The notes beneath the pieces were generated by a model. It was not told the origin of the DNA and did not search any database. It was given only the letters and a program-made list of their open reading frames with translations. A DNA stretch of 64,000 bases from positions 3,868,001 through 3,932,000 of the forward strand of contig NZ_CP029553.1 of the NCBI RefSeq assembly GCF_003173755.1. Reading direction: 5' to 3'. The position numbers and the translations under genes are program-made. Shown in pieces: positions 38,217 through 46,594 of the stretch. This stretch comes from Methylobacterium terrae. Its GTDB lineage: Bacteria > Pseudomonadota > Alphaproteobacteria > Rhizobiales > Beijerinckiaceae. Position 1 is the first letter of the stretch, and each line of letters opens with the position of its first letter.

Positions 38217-39620
38217 ATGATTGACCGACCCGTTCTCTTCTGCCTGCACTTCCTCGGAGGCAGCGCCCGCACCTGGCGCCCCCTCGCCGAGCGTCTCGGG
38301 CCTCACCTGCGCTGCGTCGCCATCGACCTGCCGGGCTTCGGCGACGAAGCCGGGCATCCGGGTTGCGGCGTCGCCGCCATGGCCGACCACGTCGCCGCCC
38401 GCATCGCCGCCGAGGCCCCGCCCGGGCCCTGGTTCATCGCCGGCAACAGCATGGGGGCGAAGGTCGCCCTCGCGCTCGCCCGTCGCAGCGAGGACGGCGA
38501 TCCGGCGCTCGCCGGCCTCGCCGGGCTGGTGCTGCTGGCTGGCTCGCCGCCCTCCCCCGAGCCGATGGAAGAGGAGCGTCGGCAGGCGATGATCGCCTGG
38601 ATCGACGCCGATCCGGAGACCCGGAGGCGCGAGGCGGAAGGCTTCGTCTCGGCGAATGTCGGGGCGCCCCTCGATCCGGAGGATCATGCCCGGACCGTCG
38701 AGGACGTGCTGCGCGCGAACCCCGAGGCCTGGAAGGCCTGGCTCGCCGGGGGCGCCAACGAGGATTGGCGCGGGCGCATCGGCACCCTGTCCACCCCGGC
38801 GCTGGTGGTGAGCGGGGCGCAGGACGGCGATCTCGGGCCAGAGGCGCAGGCGGCGCTCACCCTGCCGCACCTCGCCTGCCACCGGCACGAGGTGGCCGCC
38901 GGCGCCGGCCACCTGCTGCCGCTGGAGCGGCCGGAGATGCTGGCGGCGCTGATCCGCGACCTCGTCACGGCGCCGCCGCGAGCCGCCGAGGCGCCGACCC
39001 TGCCGCCCGCCTTCGCGGCCCTGATGGGGTCGGAGCGGGTCAGTACCCGCCTGCGCACCACCCTGCGCGAGCGGATGCGCGAGCCGGACGGCCCGTTCTG
39101 CCTGAGCGCGGAGGAGCGCGCGACGCTGACAGCCTGCCTCGACCGGGTGCTGCCGCAGTCGGGCCCCGGACAGATCGACCTCGCCCGCCGCATCGACGCC
39201 CGGCTCGCGACCGGCCCCGGCGACGGCTGGCGCTTCGCCGCCCTGCCGCCGGACCCGGAGGCCTATGCCCGGGCCCTGCGCACCCTCGACGGGGCGGCGC
39301 GGGAATCCTACGGGCGCCCGTTCACGGCGCTCGGCGGCTCGGAGCAGGACGCCCTCCTCGCCCGCGCGACCTCCGGCGACCTGCCGGAGATTCCGGGTGG
39401 CCTCGCGCCCGACCTGATGACCTGCTGGTTCGAGGAGTTGCGCGGCGAAGCGGTGCGCACCTTCCTCGCCCACCCGGCCGGTCTCGCGGCGATCGGCTTC
39501 ACCGGAATCGGGGCCGGGGGCGACGACGCCGACGCCCTGCCCGGCTACCGCCTGACCGGCCTGAACGAACGCGAGCCTTGGGAAGCCCCTGTCCTCGAGA
39601 CCGTTGGAGACGCCCGATGA
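38217..39620 (+). CDS. Fusion: alpha/beta hydrolase plus gluconate 2-dehydrogenase subunit 3 domain
   Basis: A 467-residue two-domain protein. Residues 1-255 are an alpha/beta hydrolase: oxyanion region [11 protein letters not shown], nucleophile elbow GNSMGAKVA, acid region [12 protein letters not shown] and catalytic His in AGAGHLLPL. Residues about 290-465 match gluconate 2-dehydrogenase subunit 3: [31 protein letters not shown], and [29 protein letters not shown]. In classical systems subunit 3 is a separate Tat-exported partner of a GMC flavoprotein; here it has no signal peptide. The stop overlaps the start of the GMC gene (ATGA), so the two products are coupled and probably form a cytoplasmic complex. 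Confidence 0.85.
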   Translation: MIDRPVLFCLHFLGGSARTWRPLAERLGPHLRCVAIDLPGFGDEAGHPGCGVAAMADHVAARIAAEAPPGPWFIAGNSMGAKVALALARRSEDGDPALAGLAGLVLLAGSPPSPEPMEEERRQAMIAWIDADPETRRREAEGFVSANVGAPLDPEDHARTVEDVLRANPEAWKAWLAGGANEDWRGRIGTLSTPALVVSGAQDGDLGPEAQAALTLPHLACHRHEVAAGAGHLLPLERPEMLAALIRDLVTAPPRAAEAPTLPPAFAALMGSERVSTRLRTTLRERMREPDGPFCLSAEERATLTACLDRVLPQSGPGQIDLARRIDARLATGPGDGWRFAALPPDPEAYARALRTLDGAARESYGRPFTALGGSEQDALLARATSGDLPEIPGGLAPDLMTCWFEELRGEAVRTFLAHPAGLAAIGFTGIGAGGDDADALPGYRLTGLNEREPWEAPVLETVGDAR

Positions 39621-41170
39621 ACCTCTCGGGGCAGAACCGTTACAGCACCGACGAGGTCGTCGACGTGGTGGTGGTCGGCACCGGGGCGGGCGGTGCGCCG
39701 CTCCTCGCCGAACTCGCCGCGGCAGGGTTGAAGGTCGTGGCACTCGAGGCCGGGCCGAACTTCGATCCCGCCGGTTACGGCTTCGACGAGACGCTGGCCG
39801 ACGAGATCTACTGGACCGAGGAGCGCCTGAGCGGCGGTTCGACGCCGGAGGCCTTCGGCGGCAACAACAGCGGCACCGGAGTCGGCGGCTCGACCCTGCA
39901 TTGGGGTGCCTTCGTGCCCCGGGCCGATCCCCGCGATCTCCGGCTGAACTCCGAGAGCGGCGAGGGCTGCGACTGGCCGATCGACCGCGCCGAGCTGGTG
40001 CCGTTCTACGACCGCGTCGAGGCGTTCATCGGCACGTCGGGGCCCACCCCCTATCCGTGGGACGAGAGGCGGCGCTTCCCGCTGCCGCCGGTCCCGCGCA
40101 ACGGCCCGGCCCAGCTGATGGCCTCGGCCTGCGACCGCCTCGGCATCGCGGCGACCGACGCGCCGGCGGCGGTGGTCTCGCGCGATTTCACGGTCGATCC
40201 GGCGGTGCCGGAGCGCAGGGCCTGCATCAATTGCGGCTTCTGCCACCAGGGCTGCCGCACCCGCGCCAAGGCCAGCATGGACGTGACCTACCTGCCCTTG
40301 GCGGTGGCGCGGGGAGCCGAGATCCGGGCCGGGGCCCGCATGCACGGGGTCGAGCGCGACCGGGCCGGGCGGATCACCAGTGTGATCTACCGCAGCGGCG
40401 GCCGCGACCACCGGCAGCGTTGCGCCCACCTGATCCTGTGCGCGGGCGCCGTCGAGACGCCGCGGCTGCTGCTCCATCTCGACCTCGCCACCGCCAGCGG
40501 CCAGGTCGGGCGGAACTACATCGGCCACGTCGCGACGCAGGTCTGGGGCACCTTCGCGGACGAGGTCGGGATGAACCGGGGCTATCCGTCCTCGCTCATC
40601 ACCGAGGACTTCACCCGGCCGAAGGGCGCCGATTTCGCCGGCGGCTACCTGGTGCAGAGCCTCGGCGTCGAGCCGCTGACCTGGGCCAACGCGGTCGCCC
40701 GCGGCCGCGGCCTGTGGGGGCCGGCGCTCACCGAGTATCTTCGCCGGTACAACCGCGTCGCCGGGATCGGCATCAACGGCGAGACGCTCCCTTGCGACGC
40801 GAACGTCCTGACCCTGTCGGACGAGACCGACGCGCTCGGGATGCGAAAAGCCCATATCAGCTTCGGCTACGGGCCGAACGAGCGCGCGCTGAACGCCCAC
40901 GCCACGCAGGTGATGCGCGAGATCTGGGAGGCGGCCGGCGCCTCCGACGTCTGGGTGCTGGAGCGGGTCGCCCACACGCTCGGCACCTGCCGGATGGGCC
41001 GGAACCCCGAGGCCTCGGTGGTCGATTCCTTCGGACGCAGCCACGAGGTCGAGAACCTCTGGATCTGCGACGGCTCGGTGTTCCCGAGTTCCCTCGCGGC
41101 CAATCCGGCCCTGACCATCATGGCGCTGTCCCTACGCACCGCCGGCGCGTTCCTGAAAGGCTCCCGATGA
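39617..41170 (+). CDS. GMC-family FAD oxidoreductase (gluconate/glucose dehydrogenase-like large subunit)
   Basis: A 517-residue glucose-methanol-choline oxidoreductase. The FAD-binding start is [21 protein letters not shown] with the acidic EAGPNFD strand. A Cys cluster [11 protein letters not shown] near residue 200 is like the iron-sulfur-type motif of dehydrogenase large subunits. The active-site region contains [10 protein letters not shown] and ends in [29 protein letters not shown]. No Tat signal. With the preceding subunit-3 domain it would form a dehydrogenase complex for an alcohol, polyol or sugar acid. Start overlaps the upstream stop, and its own stop overlaps the SDR start, so translation of the three genes is coupled. 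Confidence 0.9.
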   Translation: MNLSGQNRYSTDEVVDVVVVGTGAGGAPLLAELAAAGLKVVALEAGPNFDPAGYGFDETLADEIYWTEERLSGGSTPEAFGGNNSGTGVGGSTLHWGAFVPRADPRDLRLNSESGEGCDWPIDRAELVPFYDRVEAFIGTSGPTPYPWDERRRFPLPPVPRNGPAQLMASACDRLGIAATDAPAAVVSRDFTVDPAVPERRACINCGFCHQGCRTRAKASMDVTYLPLAVARGAEIRAGARMHGVERDRAGRITSVIYRSGGRDHRQRCAHLILCAGAVETPRLLLHLDLATASGQVGRNYIGHVATQVWGTFADEVGMNRGYPSSLITEDFTRPKGADFAGGYLVQSLGVEPLTWANAVARGRGLWGPALTEYLRRYNRVAGIGINGETLPCDANVLTLSDETDALGMRKAHISFGYGPNERALNAHATQVMREIWEAAGASDVWVLERVAHTLGTCRMGRNPEASVVDSFGRSHEVENLWICDGSVFPSSLAANPALTIMALSLRTAGAFLKGSR

Positions 41171-42045
41171 GCGACGATCCCCGCGCGGCCTATCCCCGGC
41201 CGCCCTTCCCCGGCGCGCAGCAGCAGCCGCGCCCCGGCCTCACCGGGCCGATGGACCCGGCCCCCGACCACGGCGAGGAATCCTACGTCGGCAAGGGCCT
41301 GCTCACCGACCGGATCGCGCTGATCACCGGGGGCGATTCCGGCATCGGCCGGGCGGTCGCGATCGCCTATGCCCGCGAGGGCGCCGACGTCGCGATCTCC
41401 TACCTCGACGCGGAGGAGGAGGACGCGCGGGAGACCAAGGCCTGGGTCGAGAAGGCCAGCCGGCGCTGCCTCCTGCTGCCGGGCGACCTGCGCGACGAGG
41501 CGCATTGCCGGGCGATCGTCGCAAAAACCGCCGCGGAGTTCGGCCGCATCGACGTGCTCGTCAACAACGCCGCCGCCCAGGTGGTCAACGAGGGCCTCGA
41601 CGACGTCACCGCGAACGATGTCGAGGGTTCGTTCCGCGCCAACGTCTTCGCGATGATCTACCTGGCGCAAGCGGCGGTGCCGCACATGCGGCCGGGCTCG
41701 GCGATCGTGAACTCGACGAGCCAGCAGGCCAAGGTCGCCGATGCCAGCATGCTGGTCTACGCCGCCACCAAGGGGGCGATCAGCACGCTCACGGTCGGGC
41801 TGTCGAACCTGCTTGCGCCCAAGGGCATCCGGGTCAACTGCGTCGCTCCCGGCCCGGTCTGGACGCCGATCCAGCCCATCGTGAAGAGCCCCGAGCAGAT
41901 CGAGCAGCTCGGCGCCGACACGCCCCTCGGCCGCGCCGGCCAGCCGGCCGAGCTGGCGCCCGCCTACGTGCTCCTCGCCTCGCGAGAGGGGAGCTACATG
42001 ACCGGCGCGCTCGTGCCGGTCACCGGCGGCCAGCCGATGCTCTGA
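41167..42045 (+). CDS. Short-chain dehydrogenase/reductase (YdaD/YhxD-type stress SDR)
   Basis: A 292-residue SDR with a Pro-rich N-terminal extension of about 45 residues. The cofactor loop is ALITGGDSGIGRAVAIAYA, the catalytic Ser lies in NSTSQQAKV, and the Tyr/Lys pair in YAATKGA. The extension and the GDSGIGRA loop are typical of the group containing Bacillus general-stress SDRs such as YdaD. It is third in the coupled operon with the hydrolase fusion and the GMC enzyme. An alcohol or aldehyde produced by one enzyme could be processed by another; this is inference. Confidence 0.92.
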   Translation: MSDDPRAAYPRPPFPGAQQQPRPGLTGPMDPAPDHGEESYVGKGLLTDRIALITGGDSGIGRAVAIAYAREGADVAISYLDAEEEDARETKAWVEKASRRCLLLPGDLRDEAHCRAIVAKTAAEFGRIDVLVNNAAAQVVNEGLDDVTANDVEGSFRANVFAMIYLAQAAVPHMRPGSAIVNSTSQQAKVADASMLVYAATKGAISTLTVGLSNLLAPKGIRVNCVAPGPVWTPIQPIVKSPEQIEQLGADTPLGRAGQPAELAPAYVLLASREGSYMTGALVPVTGGQPML

Positions 42046-42189
42046 CGGAAGGGCAGCTTTGCGGAGGGAAGGCTGTCCGGCGGGGTACCCCGCCCTAGCT
42101 CCTTCGTCATCGGACGGACCCGGCCCGGGACCGTCCCACCGCCCCGGCCGAAAGGCCCGGGGATGGGCCACAAACCTTACCGCAGCATC

Positions 42190-42214
42190 GGAACGGCCGC
42201 CCCTCGGCCTCGTT
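42190..42214 (+). promoter_or_regulatory. Putative EcfG (general stress sigma) promoter of dps
   Basis: GGAAC at 42190-42194, 16 bases, CGTT at 42211-42214, an exact match to the EcfG consensus. It ends 28 bases before the dps ATG, and the gene class (Dps) is a classical general stress target. Confidence 0.75.
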
Positions 42215-42242
42215 GTTGCGGGAAATCCACGGAGTGACCGAC

Positions 42243-42797
42243 ATGACGGACTCGCAAGGCAAGGCCGGCTCCCCGCGCCAGCACCGCACCCGCAACAACA
42301 CCGACTCGAACGCCAAGCGCGTGTCGATCGAGACCCTCAACGCGCGGCTCGCCGACGGCATCGACCTGGCGCTCAACATCAAGCAGGCGCACTGGAACCT
42401 GAAGGGCCCGCAATTCATCGGCATCCACCTGATGCTCGACGGGTTCCGCACCGAGATCGACGACCTCAACGACAAGGTCGCGGAGCGGGCCGTGCAGCTC
42501 GGCGGGACGGCGGTCGGCACCGCCACGGTGGTGTCCGCCTCCTCGAAGCTGACCCCCTACCCGACCGACATCTACGCCATCGCCGACCACCTCTCGGCCC
42601 TGATCGACCGCTACGCGGCCTATGCCAACGCCGTGCGCGAGAACATCGACCAGACCGACGAGGCCGGCGACCCGGACACCGCCGACCTGTTCACCGAGGT
42701 CTCCCGCGCAGTCGACAAGCAGCTGTGGTTCCTCGAGGCCCACGTGCAGGAGCCGACCGGCGCGATGCGCGACGGGGACGGCAAGGGCGCGCGCTGA
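42243..42797 (+). CDS. dps: DNA starvation/stationary-phase protection protein Dps
   Basis: A 184-residue ferritin-like Dps. The ferroxidase ligands lie in NIKQAHWNLKG and FIGIHLMLDGFRTEIDDLNDKVAERAVQLGG, as in all Dps dodecamers. The basic N-terminus of about 35 residues (Lys, Arg and Asn-rich) is suited to DNA contact. The protein stores iron and shields DNA from peroxide in stationary phase. A ribosome site (CGGAGTG) precedes the ATG at 42243; an in-frame TTG at 42213 is not needed. EcfG promoter upstream and an intrinsic terminator downstream, so it is monocistronic. Confidence 0.95.
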   Translation: MTDSQGKAGSPRQHRTRNNTDSNAKRVSIETLNARLADGIDLALNIKQAHWNLKGPQFIGIHLMLDGFRTEIDDLNDKVAERAVQLGGTAVGTATVVSASSKLTPYPTDIYAIADHLSALIDRYAAYANAVRENIDQTDEAGDPDTADLFTEVSRAVDKQLWFLEAHVQEPTGAMRDGDGKGAR

Positions 42798-42892
42798 GGT
42801 GGTGGAGTTCGGATGCCGGGGCCGGCGGTGAGCCAGCCTTGGCTTTGAACTCCCTTGCCCGTCTGCTCACGCTGAAGAATGCAAACGTGGTT

Positions 42893-42922
42893 CGCCTCTC
42901 CCGCCATGGGGGAGGCGTTTTT
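42893..42922 (+). terminator. Intrinsic terminator after dps
   Basis: Ten-base arms CGCCTCTCCC (42893-42902) and GGGGGAGGCG (42908-42917), nine of ten paired, loop GCCAT, followed directly by five T (42918-42922). This is one of the few classical rho-independent terminators in the window, about 95 bases after the dps stop. Confidence 0.8.
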
Positions 42923-42995
42923 GCATCTGGAGACGGATATCGACGGCGAAGGTTCGATCAGTTACGCTACGTCATCAATTGGTGAGGCGGCCCAC

Positions 42996-43256
42996 GTGAC
43001 CGAGGCAGCGTCCAATGCGGCGGAGATCGCTGCGCGTCGCAAGCATCTGGCGAAGCGTCTGAACGAGCACATCAAACTGTTTGTGGCTTATGTGAACGCT
43101 TTGGCAATTGCCATCGCGGGCGCTGCCATCATCGTGCCGATGGTCAACGCCCCGGATGCGACCCTGAAACGGTCAGGCCTCGCTTGGTTCACGGCGTCTC
43201 TCGCCTTACATTGCTTCGGTCAGGCTATGATCCGACTTCTGCGCCGGGAGGAGTGA
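42996..43256 (+). CDS. Small two-span membrane protein (86 residues)
   Basis: An 86-residue protein starting at GTG 42996 (GTGAGG ten bases upstream). Earlier starts would run through the dps terminator and are unlikely. A charged N-terminal helix (NAAEIAARRKHLAKRLNEHIK) precedes two hydrophobic spans (LFVAYVNALAIAIAGAAIIVPMV; LAWFTASLALHCFGQAMI). Base composition is less GC-rich than its neighbours, suggesting recent acquisition. The next small membrane gene starts two bases after its stop. No family recognised. Confidence 0.6.
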   Translation: MTEAASNAAEIAARRKHLAKRLNEHIKLFVAYVNALAIAIAGAAIIVPMVNAPDATLKRSGLAWFTASLALHCFGQAMIRLLRREE

Positions 43257-43258
43257 CG

Positions 43259-43402
43259 ATGCCTTGGGACGCCACGCTGGTGATGCTGGCTTTCGCGACG
43301 TTCGTATCGGTAACGGGCCTGACCGCCATCCTGTACGCCGTGCGCCGATTCGAGCGCGAATTCGGCGATGCGGGCCGCACCGGCGCCCCGCCCGCCGAGT
43401 AG
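43259..43402 (+). CDS. Small membrane protein (47 residues)
   Basis: A 47-residue protein with one membrane span (TLVMLAFATFVSVTGLTAILYAV) and a charged tail (RRFEREFGDAGRTGAPPAE). GGGAGGAG seven bases upstream gives a strong start. It follows the 86-residue membrane protein by two bases, so the pair is co-translated and may form a complex. It is convergent with ilvN, eight bases apart. Confidence 0.6.
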   Translation: MPWDATLVMLAFATFVSVTGLTAILYAVRRFEREFGDAGRTGAPPAE

Positions 43403-43410
43403 CGTGAGCG

Positions 43411-43953
43411 CTACATCGCCTCCGGCCCGCGCCCCATCGCGGCGACGCCGGTGCGCGACACCTCGACGAGGCCCACCGACGCCATCAGCTTGACGAAGCG
43501 GTCGATCTCGTCGGTCGTGCCGGTCAGCTCGAAGACGAACGACGACAGGGTCGCGTCGACGGTGCGGGCGCCGAAGGCGGCGGCGAGCCGCATCGCCTCG
43601 ACCCGGTGCTCGCCCTTGCCGGCCACCTTCACGAGCGCGAGCTCGCGCTCGAGCGAGTCGCCCTGGAGCGTGAGATCCACCACCCGGTGCACCGGCACGA
43701 GGCGATCGAGCTGGGCCTTGATCTGGTCGATCACTGCGTTGGTGCCCGCCGTCACGATGGTGATGCGGGAGATGTGCCGGGCCTCCTCGGTCTCCGACAC
43801 GGTCAGGCTCTCGATGTTGTAGCCGCGGCCCGAGAACAGGCCGGCGATGCGGGCGAGCACGCCGGGCTCGTTGTCGACGATGACCGCCAGCGTGTGGCGG
43901 TTCACCGGCTCGACGCGGACCGGATCGGGATAATGGGTGTTCATGGCGTTCAT
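43411..43953 (-). CDS. ilvN: Acetolactate synthase small (regulatory) subunit
   Basis: A 180-residue regulatory subunit with an N-terminal ACT domain (HTLAVIVDNEPGVLARIAGLFSGRGYNIESLTV) that binds valine and mediates feedback inhibition. A C-terminal domain (ERELALVKV ... SFVFELTGTTDEIDRFVKLM) completes it. It is 17 bases after ilvB on the minus strand and is translated from the same attenuated transcript. The ATG at 43953 has an AGGA ribosome site; a second ATG three codons later is possible. Confidence 0.97.
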   Translation of the reverse strand: MNAMNTHYPDPVRVEPVNRHTLAVIVDNEPGVLARIAGLFSGRGYNIESLTVSETEEARHISRITIVTAGTNAVIDQIKAQLDRLVPVHRVVDLTLQGDSLERELALVKVAGKGEHRVEAMRLAAAFGARTVDATLSSFVFELTGTTDEIDRFVKLMASVGLVEVSRTGVAAMGRGPEAM

Positions 43954-43970
43954 CGTCCTGCCCTGCCCGC

Positions 43971-45749
43971 TCAGACCAGCATCTTGCCTTCGTCGGAGAT
44001 CACGTCGCCCAAGTCCGCCCCGGTCTCGCCGAGGTAGTCCGAGAGCAGCATCTCGTTATGCGCCTTGCCCGACGGGATCATCGGGAAGCAGTTCTCGGTC
44101 TTGTCGACGATGCAGTCGAAGATGACCGGGCCGTCATAGTCGAGCATCTCGGCGATCGCCGCGTCGAGGCTGCCGGGATCGGAGCAGCGGATGCCCTTGG
44201 CGCCGTAGGCCTCGGCGAGCTTGACGAAGTCGGGCAGGCTCTCGGAATAGCTCTCGGAGTAGCGCGAGCCGTGCAGCAATTGCTGCCACTGGCGCACCAT
44301 GCCCATGTACTCGTTGTTCAGGATGAAGATCTTGACCGGCAGGCGGTACTGCACGGCGGTCGACATCTCCTGGATGTTCATCTGGATCGAGGCCTCGCCG
44401 GCGATGTCGATCACCAGCGCGCCGCGGTGCGCCAGCTGGGCGCCGATCGCCGCCGGCAGGCCGTACCCCATGGTGCCGAGGCCGCCCGAGGTCATCCACC
44501 GGTTCGGGTCGTCGAACTTGTAGTACTGGGCCGCCCACATCTGGTGCTGGCCGACCTCCGTGGTGACGTAGGTCTCGCGATCCTTGGTCGCCTCGTAGAG
44601 GCGCTGGACCGCGTATTGCGGCTTGATGGTGGTGCCCGACGGCCAGTAGCCGAGGCATTCGCGCGCCTTCCAGCCGCGGATCTTCGACAGCCACTCGGTC
44701 AGGCGGCCCTGGTCGGGCTCCGGCGTCACCGCCCGCCACTCGCGCAGCATGTCGGCGAGCACCGCGCCGCAATCGCCGACGATGCCGATATCCGCCTTGA
44801 CGGTCTTGTTGATCGAGGAGGCGTCGATGTCGACGTGGATCTTCTTGGAGAACGGCGAGAACGCGTCGAGCCGGCCGGTGATGCGGTCGTCGAAGCGCGC
44901 GCCGATGCAGACCATGACGTCGCATTCGTGCATCGCGAGGTTCGCCTCGTAGGTCCCGTGCATGCCGAGCATGCCGAGGAACTGCGGGTCCGAACCCGGG
45001 AAGGCACCGAGACCCATCAGCGTCGAGGTGACCGGGAAGCCGGTGGCGCGGGCGAGCTCGCGCAGCAGCGCCGAGGCCTCGGGGCCGGAGTTGATCACGC
45101 CGCCGCCGGTGTAGAAGACGGGGCGGCGCGCACCGGCCATCAGCGCCACGGCGGCGCGGATCTTCTCCGGATCGCCCTGCGTCTGCGGGTTGTAGGTCTT
45201 GTGGCTGTTGTCGACCGGGCGGCGGTAGACGCCGCTGGCGAACTGGATGTCCTTCGGCAGGTCGACGACGACCGGGCCGGGACGGCCGTGCGAGGCGACG
45301 TAGAACGCCTCGTGCAGGATCCGCGGCAGGTCCTCGATCGATTTGACCAGGTAATTGTGCTTGGTGCAGCTGCGGGTGATGCCGACCGTGTCGCATTCCT
45401 GGAACGCGTCGGAGCCGATCAGGTGGGTCGGCACCTGGCCGGTGATGCAGACGAGCGGGATCGAGTCGAGCAGCGCGTCGGTCAGCCCGGTGACGATGTT
45501 GGTGGCGCCCGGCCCCGAGGTGACGAGCACGCAGCCGACCTTCCCCGACGAGCGGGCGTAGCCCTCGGCCGCGTGCACCGCGCCCTGCTCGTGCCGGACC
45601 AGGATGTGCTTCACCGTGTCCTGGTGGAAGAGCGCGTCGTAGATCGGCAGCACCGCGCCGCCCGGATAGCCGAACAGGGTATCGACGCCCTGATCCTGAA
45701 ACGCCCGGATCACCATCTCGGCGCCCGTCATGACCTCGCCCGCACTCAT
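43971..45749 (-). CDS. ilvB: Acetolactate synthase large (catalytic) subunit, biosynthetic type
   Basis: A 592-residue thiamine-diphosphate enzyme forming acetolactate or acetohydroxybutyrate, the first common step of branched-chain amino acid synthesis. The N-terminal TPP glutamate lies in [15 protein letters not shown], followed by [16 protein letters not shown] and [17 protein letters not shown]. The diphosphate-Mg site reads [10 protein letters not shown]...ILNN, with Glu-Ala where the textbook motif has Asp-Gly; Asp is usual, so this is a noteworthy but probably functional variant. AAGGA and GGAG precede the ATG. Upstream lie a promoter, a leader peptide and an attenuator. Confidence 0.98.
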   Translation of the reverse strand: MSAGEVMTGAEMVIRAFQDQGVDTLFGYPGGAVLPIYDALFHQDTVKHILVRHEQGAVHAAEGYARSSGKVGCVLVTSGPGATNIVTGLTDALLDSIPLVCITGQVPTHLIGSDAFQECDTVGITRSCTKHNYLVKSIEDLPRILHEAFYVASHGRPGPVVVDLPKDIQFASGVYRRPVDNSHKTYNPQTQGDPEKIRAAVALMAGARRPVFYTGGGVINSGPEASALLRELARATGFPVTSTLMGLGAFPGSDPQFLGMLGMHGTYEANLAMHECDVMVCIGARFDDRITGRLDAFSPFSKKIHVDIDASSINKTVKADIGIVGDCGAVLADMLREWRAVTPEPDQGRLTEWLSKIRGWKARECLGYWPSGTTIKPQYAVQRLYEATKDRETYVTTEVGQHQMWAAQYYKFDDPNRWMTSGGLGTMGYGLPAAIGAQLAHRGALVIDIAGEASIQMNIQEMSTAVQYRLPVKIFILNNEYMGMVRQWQQLLHGSRYSESYSESLPDFVKLAEAYGAKGIRCSDPGSLDAAIAEMLDYDGPVIFDCIVDKTENCFPMIPSGKAHNEMLLSDYLGETGADLGDVISDEGKMLV

Positions 45750-45803
45750 CGCCGCGCTCCGTTCCTTGGTCTCGTCCGCGCTCTCGGGTCCGTTTTACGC
45801 AAC

Positions 45804-45825
45804 AAAAAAGGGCCCCGAAGGACCC
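45804..45825 (-). terminator. Attenuator (rho-independent) of the ilvBN operon
   Basis: On the minus strand GGGTCC-TTCG-GGGCCC (45825-45810), six base pairs with one G-U, is followed by six T (45809-45804). It lies between the leader peptide and ilvB, 55 bases before the ilvB ATG, the position expected of a transcription attenuator. Confidence 0.85.
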
Positions 45826-45830
45826 TGCAT

Positions 45831-45880
45831 GCGCCACCCATGGGATGCCGGGCTTCTCAAGCCCGCCCCTTCGGTGGCGC
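45831..45880 (-). promoter_or_regulatory. Leader RNA pause/alternative hairpin of ilvBN
   Basis: On the minus strand GCGCCACC (45880-45873) pairs with GGTGGCGC (45838-45831), enclosing a second hairpin CGGGCTT-GAG-AAGCCCG (45865-45849). The 5' arm lies inside the leader peptide gene, whose stop codon lies within the inner hairpin. Ribosome position on the leader would therefore change folding just before the attenuator. Confidence 0.7.
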
Positions 45881-45907
45881 CTCCGCTACAATAAGGACCG
45901 TACGCAT
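45857..45907 (-). CDS. ilvBN leader peptide (16 residues, Val-Leu-Ile-Val)
   Basis: ATG-initiated reading of 16 codons, MRTVLIVAEAPPKGRA, then TGA. Four consecutive codons specify the regulatory amino acids Val-Leu-Ile-Val. It begins about 30 bases after the predicted transcription start and is followed by nested hairpins and an intrinsic terminator before ilvB. This is the classical design of amino-acid-sensing attenuation: shortage of charged branched-chain tRNAs stalls the ribosome and favours read-through. Ribosome site weak (GAGCGGC). Confidence 0.85.
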   Translation of the reverse strand: MRTVLIVAEAPPKGRA

Positions 45908-45944
45908 GCCGCTCGAAAAGCCTGCCCTTGAGAGAGTGGCGGGG

Positions 45945-45973
45945 ACCCTACGCGCGTCGTCCGGCAGGGTCAA
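45945..45973 (-). promoter_or_regulatory. Sigma-70-type promoter of ilvBN leader
   Basis: On the minus strand TTGACC (45973-45968), 17-base spacer, TAGGGT (45950-45945). Both hexamers fit the housekeeping consensus of alphaproteobacteria well. Transcription would start near 45938, about 30 bases before the leader-peptide ATG. Confidence 0.65.
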
Positions 45974-46004
45974 CCGGTTATCGGCCACTCGTCGACGATG
46001 GGAT

Positions 46005-46550
46005 TCAGCGTGGCTGCAGCGTCGGATAGGCCCGGCGCACGGCCCGGGCGACCAGGATCGCGAGGACCACCTTCGCGGCGTCGCCGGGCAGGAACCAGGC
46101 CGAGCCGATCGCCGCCTTCGCGAGATCGACCCGGGCGACCGCGGCGATCCACGGGATGCCGACCGCGTAGGTGAGCACGACGCCGCCGAGGACGAGGATC
46201 AGCGCCTCCTTCCAGACGGTCAGGGTCCGCAGGTTGCGCTCGTAGAGGAGCCCGATGACGAAGGCGGCGACCGGCCACATCAGCACGAAGCCGCCCCCCG
46301 GCCCCATGACGATGCCGAGCCCGCCGCGCCCGCCGGCCATCAGGGGCAGCCCGGCGCAGACCAGGAGGACGAACAGGGCGAGCGCCGCCCCGCCGCGCTT
46401 CGCCCCCGCGATCGCGCCGGCGAGCATCACCCCCGTCGATTGCGCGGTGATCGGCACGCCGACGACCGGCAGGACCACCGGCGGGAACAGGCCGAGCGCC
46501 GCCGTGAGGGCGGCGAAGAGCGCGACGAAGACGATGTCACGGGTCGACAT
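46005..46550 (-). CDS. bioY: Biotin transporter substrate-binding S component BioY
   Basis: A 181-residue integral membrane protein of the BioY family with about six spans. Family stretches are VVLPVVGVPITAQSTGVMLAGAIAG, MAGGRGGLGIVMGPGGGFVLMWP (Gly-rich biotin-binding loop) and GSAWFLPGDAAKVVLAILVARAVRRAYP. It binds biotin outside the cytoplasmic membrane and is driven by BioMN. AAGGA seven bases upstream supports the ATG at 46550. It is last of three genes transcribed bioM-bioN-bioY, ending upstream of the ilvBN promoter. No biotin biosynthesis gene is in the window. Confidence 0.93.
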   Translation of the reverse strand: MSTRDIVFVALFAALTAALGLFPPVVLPVVGVPITAQSTGVMLAGAIAGAKRGGAALALFVLLVCAGLPLMAGGRGGLGIVMGPGGGFVLMWPVAAFVIGLLYERNLRTLTVWKEALILVLGGVVLTYAVGIPWIAAVARVDLAKAAIGSAWFLPGDAAKVVLAILVARAVRRAYPTLQPR

Positions 46551-46594
46551 GGGGTTCCTTGGGATCAGGAGATCGGGATCGGGAGGGAGGTGCG

